From Kiritimatiellia bacterium (GTDB lineage: Bacteria > Verrucomicrobiota > Kiritimatiellia > RFP12 > UBA1067): 32,897 bases of DNA. Below, one piece after another: positions 25,859 to 32,468 of the stretch. The position numbers and the translations under genes were made by a program. Below the pieces are notes generated by a model that worked only from the letters and a program-made list of their open reading frames with translations, was not told the DNA's origin and searched no databases. Positions within the stretch are counted from its first letter, which is position 1, and every line of letters starts with the position of its first letter. Location: contig JAQVSS010000013.1 of assembly GCA_028700415.1 (NCBI GenBank), positions 1-32,897 on the forward strand. The letters are read 5' to 3'.

Positions 25859-27997
25859 TTACCTGTTCAGTAGTTGTTCTCTCACCATCCGCGGCACGAC
25901 CGCAAATTCGCCAGGTTCCATCGTATAGCTGGCGCGGCCGCGCGAGAGCGACCGGATTGCGGTTGAGTACCCGAAAAGTTCTGCCAACGGCACCTGCGCG
26001 CGCACGATCTGCATGTCTCCACGCATCGTCATGTCGCGCACCGAACCGCGGCGGCCGTTAATATCCCCCATGATGTCGCCGACATAGTCGGCAGGCGTCA
26101 CGATGTCGAGGGACATGATCGGCTCCAGCAATTCCGGCGCGGCGGCCAAGGCCGCCTCGCGGAACCCCATCACGGCCGCGGTCCTGAAAGCCACGTCTGT
26201 CGCCGTTTCCTCATCCGTGAACACGGCATCCGTCACCGTCGCCAGCACGTCCGTCATCGGGTATCGCGCCAGCACGCCGGTCAGAATGCCGTCCGTCAAT
26301 CCTTGCTCCACACAGTCGGCCAGTTTCTCGTCCGGGAGCTTCCGCCGCACCGTGGAGGAAATCTCCACCGCGTGGCCGCTGCCCCGCTTCCGGGGAACCA
26401 CTTCCACCGTCAGTTGCGCCGTATGACGCTTTCCGCCCAGCTCGCGGTCGAAGAGATACGTGCTCTTCCCCGGCGCTGTGACGGTCTCGTAATACGACAC
26501 CATCGGACGGCCCGTGTTGGCCTCACATTTGAACTCGCGGCGCAGACGGTCCACCAGAATCTCCAAGTGAAGCTCGCCCATGCCGCTCAAAATCGTCTGC
26601 CCCGTCTCCGCATCCACGCGCACCTGGCACGTCGGATCTTCCGCCGAAAGCAGCCCCATGGACTCGGTCAGCTTGTCCTTGTCTGCCCGGGACTTCGGCT
26701 CGATCGCCATGAACATCACCGGCTCGGGAACCGTGATGCGCTCCAAATAGACCGGCTGGTGCTCGGCGCACAGCGTGTCGCCCGTGGTCGCTTCCTTCAA
26801 CCCCACGATCGCGCCGATCTCGCCCGCCCCCAGCTCTTCCACCTCGGTCTGCTCGTCCGCAAAAAGCCGCACGATCTTCATGATGCGCTCGCGCTTGCGC
26901 GACCTGGGGTTATACACGTTCTGACCCTTCTTCAGCGTCCCCGCATACACCCGCACGAAAAACAGGCGCCCCACATACGCGTCCGTGGCAATCTTGAAAA
27001 CCAGCGCCGTCAGCGGCGCCTTCCCGCTCTGCTCGCGCGTCACCTTGGTCTCGCTCTTCACGTCCGTGGCCTCAACCGGCGGACGGTCCAGCGGGGAGGG
27101 CAGATACCACACCACCGCGTCCAGCAACTGCTGCACGCCCTTGTTCCGCAGCGACGAGCCGCACAGCACCGGAACGATCTTGTTCGCGATCACCGCGCGG
27201 CGGACCGCCTCCCGCAGCGCCTGCACCGGCAGCTCCGGCTGCTCGCAGTAGACCTCCATCAGCGCCTCGTCCGCCTCGGCCACCTTCTCGCACAGTTCGG
27301 CGCGGGCCGCCGCGGCGGCCTCCCTCAACTCCGGGGGGATCTCCATTTCCCTGACCTCGCGGCCCTCGGTGTTCTCCTCATACGCGAAAGCCTTCATCCC
27401 GAGAAGGTCAATCACCGCGCTGAACGTCTCGGCTTTGCCGACCGGCAACTGGATACAGACCGGATTCGCGTGCAGCTTTGTCCGGATCTCCGACACGCAC
27501 GCTTCGAAGTCAGCCCCCATCCGGTCCATCTTGTTGACGAACGCGATGCGCGGCACCTGATAGCGGTCCGCCTGGCGCCAGACCGTCTCCGACTGCGGCT
27601 GAACCCCCCCGACGGCGCAAAAAACGCCCACGGCGCCGTCCAACACGCGCAGTGAGCGTTCCACTTCAATCGTAAAGTCCACATGTCCCGGCGTGTCGAT
27701 CAGGTTGATCCGCACGTCCCGCCAGGCGCAGGTAATCGCGGCGCTCGTGATCGTGATCCCGCGCTCGCGCTCCTGTATCATCCAGTCGGTGACAGTGTTG
27801 CCGTCGTCCACGTTCCCGAGACGATGCGTGCGCCCTGCGTAGAAAAGGATCCGTTCGGTCGTCGTGGTTTTCCCCGCGTCAATGTGGGCCACGATGCCGA
27901 TGTTCCGGACGTCGCAAAGCGACACGTCACCGCCCGCCGGCTGTCCGCCGGCCGCAGCAACATGACGTTTGTCTGCCTTGCTTTCCAAGACGCTCAC
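25859..27997 (-). CDS. fusA: elongation factor G, divergent in domain IV
   Basis: A 712-residue translational GTPase that drives translocation. GTPase motifs are complete: AHIDAGKTT (residue 37 on), [18 protein letters not shown] and CGSSLRNKG. Domain III carries [17 protein letters not shown], and the C-terminal domain has [12 protein letters not shown] and [23 protein letters not shown]. At the start of domain IV the usual QSGGRGQYG is replaced by [11 protein letters not shown], and the tip loop has DAVFTDEET where most EF-Gs have a His after the aromatic residue. These features resemble EF-G2-like paralogues. The start is GTG (27995–27997), just after an in-frame stop, with an N-terminal extension of about 20 residues. 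It lies between rpsG (120-bp gap rich in palindromes) and rpsJ. Confidence 0.95.
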   Translation of the reverse strand: MSVLESKADKRHVAAAGGQPAGGDVSLCDVRNIGIVAHIDAGKTTTTERILFYAGRTHRLGNVDDGNTVTDWMIQERERGITITSAAITCAWRDVRINLIDTPGHVDFTIEVERSLRVLDGAVGVFCAVGGVQPQSETVWRQADRYQVPRIAFVNKMDRMGADFEACVSEIRTKLHANPVCIQLPVGKAETFSAVIDLLGMKAFAYEENTEGREVREMEIPPELREAAAAARAELCEKVAEADEALMEVYCEQPELPVQALREAVRRAVIANKIVPVLCGSSLRNKGVQQLLDAVVWYLPSPLDRPPVEATDVKSETKVTREQSGKAPLTALVFKIATDAYVGRLFFVRVYAGTLKKGQNVYNPRSRKRERIMKIVRLFADEQTEVEELGAGEIGAIVGLKEATTGDTLCAEHQPVYLERITVPEPVMFMAIEPKSRADKDKLTESMGLLSAEDPTCQVRVDAETGQTILSGMGELHLEILVDRLRREFKCEANTGRPMVSYYETVTAPGKSTYLFDRELGGKRHTAQLTVEVVPRKRGSGHAVEISSTVRRKLPDEKLADCVEQGLTDGILTGVLARYPMTDVLATVTDAVFTDEETATDVAFRTAAVMGFREAALAAAPELLEPIMSLDIVTPADYVGDIMGDINGRRGSVRDMTMRGDMQIVRAQVPLAELFGYSTAIRSLSRGRASYTMEPGEFAVVPRMVREQLLNR

Positions 27998-28033
27998 CCT
28001 TCACCCTGACTTGTCAAAGAACAACGGATGTTC

Positions 28034-28112
28034 CCGGCAACTTGCCGGCTTATCCCGGAAGGGCAGACACGCATGCATGCCCCTACGTGTACGGGCGACC
28101 GGCCGGTCGCCC
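28034..28112. repeat. three consecutive palindromes between rpsG and fusA
   Basis: (a) 28034–28048: CCGGCAA, one base, TTGCCGG. (b) 28061–28082: GGGCA and TGCCC with a 12-base loop. (c) 28093–28112: a perfect 20-bp palindrome made of GGGCGACCGG and CCGGTCGCCC. Palindromes b and c both begin on the minus strand with GTAGGGGC, so they look like two tandem copies of one REP-like unit. They would be transcribed as hairpins in the operon mRNA. No T-run follows. Confidence 0.75.
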
Positions 28113-28117
28113 CTACT

Positions 28118-28588
28118 TTACCATGCGTAATGCGCGAAAGCCTTGTTGGCCTGTGCCATCTTGTGCACATCGTCGCGCTTCTTGATCACGTTCCCCTGGT
28201 TCCCGTACGCCTCGATCAGCTCAGCCGCCACCGCCTTCGGCATCGGCGTGCCGCGGCGGGCGCTGGCGTACATCGACATCCAGCGGAGCGCGAGCGACAG
28301 CTGGCGCGCCGGCCGGATCTCGACCGGCACCGGATAGGTCGTGCCGCCCACGCGGCGGGACTTGACCTCCACTTTCGGCTTCATGTTCGCGATCGCGATG
28401 TCCATCACCTCGATCGGATCCTTGCCGGTCTTCTCTTTAAGCTCTTCGAGCGCCCCGTACACGATGCGCTCCGCCGTGGTCTTCTTGCCGCTTTTCATGA
28501 GCGCGCAAATCACGCGGGCAACCAGCACGCTGCTGTATTTCGGATCAGCGGTCTGTGCCCGCTTCACTGCTCTACGCCGTCTTGCCAT
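28118..28588 (-). CDS. rpsG: 30S ribosomal protein S7
   Basis: 156 residues, normal length. MARRRRAVKRAQTADPKYSSVLVARVI, then KPKVEVKSRRVGGTTYPVPVEIRP and the C-terminal NKAFAHYAW fit S7. It nucleates 30S head assembly and contacts E-site tRNA. It starts 3 bp after rpsL with GGAG nine bases upstream. Confidence 0.98.
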   Translation of the reverse strand: MARRRRAVKRAQTADPKYSSVLVARVICALMKSGKKTTAERIVYGALEELKEKTGKDPIEVMDIAIANMKPKVEVKSRRVGGTTYPVPVEIRPARQLSLALRWMSMYASARRGTPMPKAVAAELIEAYGNQGNVIKKRDDVHKMAQANKAFAHYAW

Positions 28589-28591
28589 GGT

Positions 28592-28975
28592 TTATTTCTC
28601 CGCCTTCTTCTGACGTTTCATGCCGTACTTCGAACGGCTGCGGTTGCGGCCCGCCACGCCCAAGCTGTCGAGACAGCCGCGGACGATGTGGTAGCGGACA
28701 CCGGGAAGATCCTTCACGCGGCCGCCGCGCACCAGCACCACGCTGTGCTCCTGCAGGTTGTGACCCTCGCCCGGAATATACGCGGACACTTCATACCCCG
28801 TCGTCAGACGGACACGGGCGACCTTGCGCAACGCCGAGTTCGGCTTCTTGGGCGTCTGCGTCTTCACAACGAGACAGACCCCGCGGCGTTGCGGACACGC
28901 CTTTAGCGCGGGCGACTTGCTCTTCTTGCGCAGCGGGGTACGCCCCTTGCGCACTAACTGGTTGATCGTCGGCAT
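28592..28975 (-). CDS. rpsL: 30S ribosomal protein S12
   Basis: 127 residues. [34 protein letters not shown] and [17 protein letters not shown] are diagnostic. S12 monitors decoding in the A-site. Lys43 and Lys88, whose changes give streptomycin resistance, are the wild-type residues; Asp89, the methylthiolation site, is present. It is the first gene of the str–S10–spc transcript, with GGGAAGGAA nine bases before the ATG and a promoter 40 bp upstream. Confidence 0.99.
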   Translation of the reverse strand: MPTINQLVRKGRTPLRKKSKSPALKACPQRRGVCLVVKTQTPKKPNSALRKVARVRLTTGYEVSAYIPGEGHNLQEHSVVLVRGGRVKDLPGVRYHIVRGCLDSLGVAGRNRSRSKYGMKRQKKAEK

Positions 28976-29014
28976 CGGATTCGGTTCCTTCCCAATTGCG
29001 ATAAATGGAGTGTC

Positions 29015-29044
29015 AAAATATCACAGACGGTGACGTGTGTGCAA
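29015..29044 (-). promoter_or_regulatory. promoter of the str–S10–spc operon
   Basis: On the minus strand TTGCAC is followed by an 18-bp spacer and TATTTT, with an extended -10 (TGA before the hexamer). It ends 39 bp before the rpsL ATG. No other strong promoter is evident within the cluster. Confidence 0.6.
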
Positions 29045-29052
29045 GCGCGATT

Positions 29053-29079
29053 TTAGAAAAGTTTCGGACGCGCGGAAAC
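29053..29079 (-). terminator. weak terminator-like hairpin after the second cupin
   Basis: On the minus strand GTTTC, a 9-base loop and GAAAC are followed by TTTTCT. The stem is only five base pairs, so termination between the cupin gene and the rpsL promoter would be partial at best. Confidence 0.3.
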
Positions 29080-29088
29080 CGTCCCTCC

Positions 29089-29484
29089 TCAGGGGACATT
29101 CGGCGGCCACTTGCCGTCCACCGCCACCGCCTCGCCCTCGCCGGGCCACGGGGGCATCGTCACGCCGACCGCCGCAAGCGGGGCCGGGCCGAACGACCGG
29201 AACTGGAACCGCGTGCCCAGCGGGATCGTCAGGCACACGCCCGGCTCGACCGGCACCGTCTCCTCGCATTCGCCCTGCCTGCGCCACATCTCGCCCCGCC
29301 CCGCAACAAAGTACCAGATCTCTTCCACCGTCCGGTGCGTGACCGCCACCGACGTCCGCCCCGGCGCGAGTTCGAAATGCGCCATGCCGCCCCCTCCCAG
29401 CCCGAGCAGCAGCCGCACATCCGACCCGTCCGGCGCAGCGACATCCCGCTCAGCCGGCAACCGCCTGGTCTCAAACTTCCTCAT
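29089..29484 (-). CDS. cupin-domain protein upstream of rpsL
   Basis: 131 residues from the ATG at 29482–29484, preceded by GGGAGG at a spacing of five; an in-frame GTG lies two codons earlier. A single cupin fold is visible: THRTVEEIWYFVAGRGEMWRR (from residue 49) with His50 and Glu54/Glu55, then VEPGVCLTIPLGTRFQFRS. In the second motif the usual histidine is missing (PLGTRF), so the metal site may be incomplete. It ends in a proline-rich tail. The gene is on the same strand as rpsL, 113 bp upstream, but the rpsL promoter and a weak hairpin separate them. Function unknown. Confidence 0.8.
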   Translation of the reverse strand: MRKFETRRLPAERDVAAPDGSDVRLLLGLGGGGMAHFELAPGRTSVAVTHRTVEEIWYFVAGRGEMWRRQGECEETVPVEPGVCLTIPLGTRFQFRSFGPAPLAAVGVTMPPWPGEGEAVAVDGKWPPNVP

Positions 29485-29537
29485 CCGCACCTCCCACGCC
29501 GTCCGGCGTTCAAGTCAATTGGAATACATGAAGATAA

Positions 29538-29551
29538 CCGATCGTGATCGG
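29538..29551. promoter_or_regulatory. 14-bp inverted repeat upstream of the second hsdM (possible operator)
   Basis: CCGATC and GATCGG around two bases lie 50 bp upstream of the hsdM -35 element. It could be a regulator site for the restriction operon or for the divergent cupin gene. No regulator gene is in the window. Confidence 0.3.
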
Positions 29552-29600
29552 CTTCTCCACCGAATGTTTTCCCAAACAGGGAATCTCCAATGATATACCT

Positions 29601-29629
29601 TTGACACGCTTTGCGGTTCAGTCTATTCT
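29601..29629 (+). promoter_or_regulatory. promoter of the second type I restriction operon
   Basis: A consensus -35 (TTGACA, 29601–29606), a 17-bp spacer and TATTCT (29624–29629) lie 41 bp before the hsdM ATG. This is the best sigma70-type promoter in the window. Confidence 0.75.
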
Positions 29630-29670
29630 TTTTAAATGATCGTGTGAGATCTTGAAAATGGATATTGTCG

Positions 29671-31233
29671 ATGAGTAAAGCTGAACCTGTCAAATCGCTG
29701 GAAAACTGGATCTGGGATGCCGCCTGTTCCATCCGCGGGGCCAAGGACGCCGCAAAATTCAAGGATTTCATTCTGCCGCTGATCTTCACCAAGCGGCTGT
29801 GTGATGTCTACGATGACGAGCTGAACCGCATCGCCAAGGAGGTCGGTTCCCGCGCCAAGGCTTTCAAACTGGTCCGGCATGACAAAAAGCTGGTCCGCTT
29901 CTACGTGCCGCTGCAGCCCGCCGACCCCGAGGACGCCGTGTGGTCGGTCATCCGCAAGCTCTCGGATAAGATCGGTGAAGGCCTCACTTCCCATCTCCGC
30001 GCCATCGCGGACGAGAACGCTCTGCTCAAGGGCATCATCGACCGCGTGGACTTCAACGCCACGACCCACGGCGTGCGCGATCTCGACGACACCCGGCTTT
30101 CCAACCTCATCGAGCGCGTCAGCGAAAAGCGGCTCGGGCTGGACGATGTGGAGGCCGACATCATCGGACGCAGCTACGAATACCTCATCCGCAAGTTCGC
30201 CGAAGGCGGCGGCCAGAGCGCGGGCGAGTTCTACACGCCCGCAGAGGTGGGCGAGATCATGGCGCGGATCATGGACCCCGAGCCGGGCATGACCTGCTAC
30301 GACCCCACCTGCGGTTCGGCGGGTCTGCTCATCAAGTGCGAACTGTTCATGGAGGAGAAGCGCTACCCGGTGGGCGCATCCGCCAAAGGCCGCAAGCCCG
30401 CGCCGCTCAAACTCTATGGCCAGGAGTCCGAACCGACCACATGGGCCATGGCCAACATGAACATGATTATTCACGACATGGAAGGCCTGATCGAAATCGG
30501 CGACACCTTCCGGCACCCCAAGTTCCGCAAGGGCAACCGGCTCCAGACTTTCGACCGCGTGGTGGCCAACCCCATGTGGAACCAGACCGAGTTCGCCGAG
30601 AAGGACTACGACGCCGATGAACTGGGACGCTTTCCCAAGGGCGCGGGCTTTCCGGGCAACAAGGCCGACTGGGGCTGGGTGCAGCACATTCTCGCCAGTC
30701 TCAACGAAACCGGACGCGCGGCCGTAGTGCTCGACACCGGCGCGGCCTCGCGCGGCTCCGGCAACGCCAACACCAACAAGGAGAAAGAGGTGCGGCGCTG
30801 GTTCGTCGATCATGACCTGATCGAGGGCGTGATCTATCTGCCCGAAAACCTCTTCTACAACACCACCGCGCCGGGCATCATCCTTTTTCTGAACAAGGCC
30901 AATCCGCACCGGGGAAACATCTTCCTGTTGAACGCCTCAGCCGAGTTCGCCAAGGGCGACCCCAAAAACTACATCCCCGCCGAGGCGGTGCGGCGCATCG
31001 CGGAGACCTTCGGCACGTGGCACGAGGTTGAGAAATACAGCCGCATCGTCACCCGCGAAGAGATCGCCAAGAACGACTACAACATCTCGCCCAGCCGCTA
31101 CATCCACACTGGCGCGGGCGAGGAATACCGGCCGCTGGAGGAGATCGTGGAAGAGCTGGACGCGCTGGAGGCCGAGGCGCGGGCGACCGACAAGGCACTG
31201 AGGAAGATTCTGGAGAAGTTCTTGGGTGCGTGA
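29671..31233 (+). CDS. hsdM: type I restriction-modification DNA methyltransferase subunit M (HsdM, second locus)
   Basis: 520 residues from the ATG at 29671 (GGA nine bases upstream; an in-frame TTG lies two codons earlier). The N-terminal HsdM helical domain reads LENWIWDAACSIRGAKDAAKFKDFILPLIFTKRL. The methyltransferase domain has AGEFYTPAEVGEIMARI, motif I YDPTCGSAG near residue 209, and motif IV ANPMW near 298 in place of NPPF, a variant common in this HsdM subgroup. The C-terminus is a coiled-coil-like helix (LEEIVEELDALEAEARATDKALRKIL). It is a different subfamily from the HsdM at 209–2365, so the two loci are not recent duplicates. It is followed by repeats, a YhcG-like gene and hsdS. 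Confidence 0.96.
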   Translation: MSKAEPVKSLENWIWDAACSIRGAKDAAKFKDFILPLIFTKRLCDVYDDELNRIAKEVGSRAKAFKLVRHDKKLVRFYVPLQPADPEDAVWSVIRKLSDKIGEGLTSHLRAIADENALLKGIIDRVDFNATTHGVRDLDDTRLSNLIERVSEKRLGLDDVEADIIGRSYEYLIRKFAEGGGQSAGEFYTPAEVGEIMARIMDPEPGMTCYDPTCGSAGLLIKCELFMEEKRYPVGASAKGRKPAPLKLYGQESEPTTWAMANMNMIIHDMEGLIEIGDTFRHPKFRKGNRLQTFDRVVANPMWNQTEFAEKDYDADELGRFPKGAGFPGNKADWGWVQHILASLNETGRAAVVLDTGAASRGSGNANTNKEKEVRRWFVDHDLIEGVIYLPENLFYNTTAPGIILFLNKANPHRGNIFLLNASAEFAKGDPKNYIPAEAVRRIAETFGTWHEVEKYSRIVTREEIAKNDYNISPSRYIHTGAGEEYRPLEEIVEELDALEAEARATDKALRKILEKFLGA

Positions 31234-31245
31234 GTGGTAGAGAGT

Positions 31246-31261
31246 CTCACGCGGAGGCGCG
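31246..31261. repeat. GCGGAG-type short repeat, copy 1
   Basis: CTCACGCGGAGGCGCG matches 14 of 16 bases of the copy at 32489–32504. It lies 13 bp after the hsdM stop, in the gap before the YhcG-like gene. Confidence 0.6.
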
Positions 31262-31276
31262 AAAACGCGAAGAGGC

Positions 31277-31308
31277 TTTTTTGACAGGATGAACAGGATT
31301 TACAGGAT
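31277..31308. repeat. ACAGGAT triple repeat between hsdM and yhcG-like gene
   Basis: A run of six T is followed by three ACAGGAT units spaced by two bases (GA, TT). Very similar intergenic sequences recur, in my recollection, in many bacterial genomes. No coding role is apparent; the T-run is upstream of the repeat, so it is not a terminator tail. Confidence 0.65.
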
Positions 31309-31343
31309 CGGATGACGTTTTGATTGCCGGTGGAATGAGCGGT

Positions 31344-32468
31344 ATGGCTGAACGGAAACAGAACAAGAGCGGCGCGAAGCCAAAGGAGAACGGACTTTCC
31401 AGCCCGTCGCGGAAGCTTTACGACAAGATCGTTGTCAAAGATCCCGTGCGCCAGGGATTCTACCGCGAAGTTGCCGAGATTTTGAGAACGGCTCGGGCTC
31501 AGGCTCATCGCGCCGCGAATTTTTTGATGGTGGAGGCGTATTGGAATGTGGGCAGGAAGATTGTAGAAGAGGAGCAGTCCGGCAAAAAGCGTGCCGCCTA
31601 CGGCGAGTTTCTCATCGAACGGCTTTCGGCCAAACTCAGGGAGGAACTGGGGCACGGTTTCGATGTGACGAATCTGAAGCGGATGCGGCAATTCTATGTC
31701 TTGTTTCCAAAAGGTGCTACAGCGTGGCACCTTTTGTCGTGGTCACATTTCAAGGCGGTTTTGCGATTAGAAAAGGCGGATGCCCGCGCCTGGTATCTTC
31801 AGGAGGCATCCGAACAGAATTGGTCGGTTCGCGCCCTTGAGCGGCAGATCGGCTCGCTCTATTACGAGAGGCTGCTGATGAGCCGTGGCAAGCGCGCGCC
31901 AGTCGAGAAAGAGGCGAAGCAAAAGACGGCTGAGGTCGCCGCGGCACCCGAAGATTTCATCAAAGACCCGTACGTGCTCGAATTCCTGGGTATTCCCGAC
32001 GCGCACCCGTTCCGCGAGTCCGAATTGGAGCAGTCGATCATCGTCAAGCTGCAGGCGTTCCTGCTGGAGTTGGGCAAGGGCTTCGCGTTCGTGGCGCGGC
32101 AGCAGCGCATCTCTACGGAGACCAAGGACTTCTTCATCGATCTCGTGTTCTACAACTACCTTCTCAAGTGTTTCGTGCTGATCGACCTCAAAACCGGCGA
32201 GCTCACGCATCAGGACATCGGACAGATGGACATGTACGTGCGGCTATATGAGGATCAGCGCAAGAATCCGGGAGACAATCCGCCGATCGGCCTGATCCTC
32301 TGCACCGGCAAAGACGCGACCGTGGTCAAGTACTCGGTGCTGAGCGAGAGCAAGCAACTCTTCGCCTCCCAGTACCGGCTGGTGCTGCCGACAGAGGATG
32401 AACTGCGCCGCGAAATCGAGCGCGAACGCGACCTCGCTGTCCGGGAACAGGAGGCGCAGTATGGGTGA
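31344..32468 (+). CDS. DUF1016/YhcG-type PDDEXK nuclease-domain protein
   Basis: 374 residues from the ATG at 31344, which has GGTGGA nine bases upstream; an ATG at 31335 and a TTG at 31320 are alternatives. The N-terminal DUF1016 helical domain runs from ~30 (REVAEILRTARAQAHRAANFLMVEAYWNVGRKIVEEE) through FYVLFP and LLSWSHFKAVLRLEKADARAWYLQEA. The C-terminal PDDEXK nuclease core is near 262–285: FFIDLVFYNYLLKCFVLIDLKTG, with Asp in FIDL and Asp-x-Lys in IDLKTG. Such proteins are frequent passengers in type I restriction operons; activity and role are not firmly established. Residues 15–21 (ENGLSSP) are encoded by a repeat also present at the start of hsdS. Its stop overlaps the hsdS start by eight bases. 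Confidence 0.9.
   Translation: MAERKQNKSGAKPKENGLSSPSRKLYDKIVVKDPVRQGFYREVAEILRTARAQAHRAANFLMVEAYWNVGRKIVEEEQSGKKRAAYGEFLIERLSAKLREELGHGFDVTNLKRMRQFYVLFPKGATAWHLLSWSHFKAVLRLEKADARAWYLQEASEQNWSVRALERQIGSLYYERLLMSRGKRAPVEKEAKQKTAEVAAAPEDFIKDPYVLEFLGIPDAHPFRESELEQSIIVKLQAFLLELGKGFAFVARQQRISTETKDFFIDLVFYNYLLKCFVLIDLKTGELTHQDIGQMDMYVRLYEDQRKNPGDNPPIGLILCTGKDATVVKYSVLSESKQLFASQYRLVLPTEDELRREIERERDLAVREQEAQYG
31385..31407. repeat. 23-bp dispersed repeat, copy 1 (inside yhcG-like gene)
   Basis: GGAGAACGGACTTTCCAG plus CCCGT matches the copy at 32517–32539 at 22 of 23 bases. It is read in frame as ENGLSSP in the N-terminal region of the nuclease-like protein. Confidence 0.85.
31709..31735. repeat. 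9-bp inverted repeat inside yhcG-like gene
   Basis: AAAAGGTGC and GCACCTTTT flank a 9-base loop. The segment encodes KGATAWHLL in the DUF1016 domain. The protein length here is normal for the family, so this may be replacement or chance rather than insertion. Confidence 0.45.

Noticed and set aside
26303-27655. Plus-strand open frame opposite fusA (450 codons)
   Set aside because: Antisense to a fully conserved GTPase gene; composition is dominated by L, R and H and it has no motif.
28034-28112. CRISPR array between rpsG and fusA
   Set aside because: The palindromes differ in sequence and are not separated by regular spacers; there are no cas genes.
31277-31308. Rho-independent terminator after the second hsdM
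   Set aside because: There is a T-run but no GC-rich stem before it; the sequence is a short direct repeat instead.
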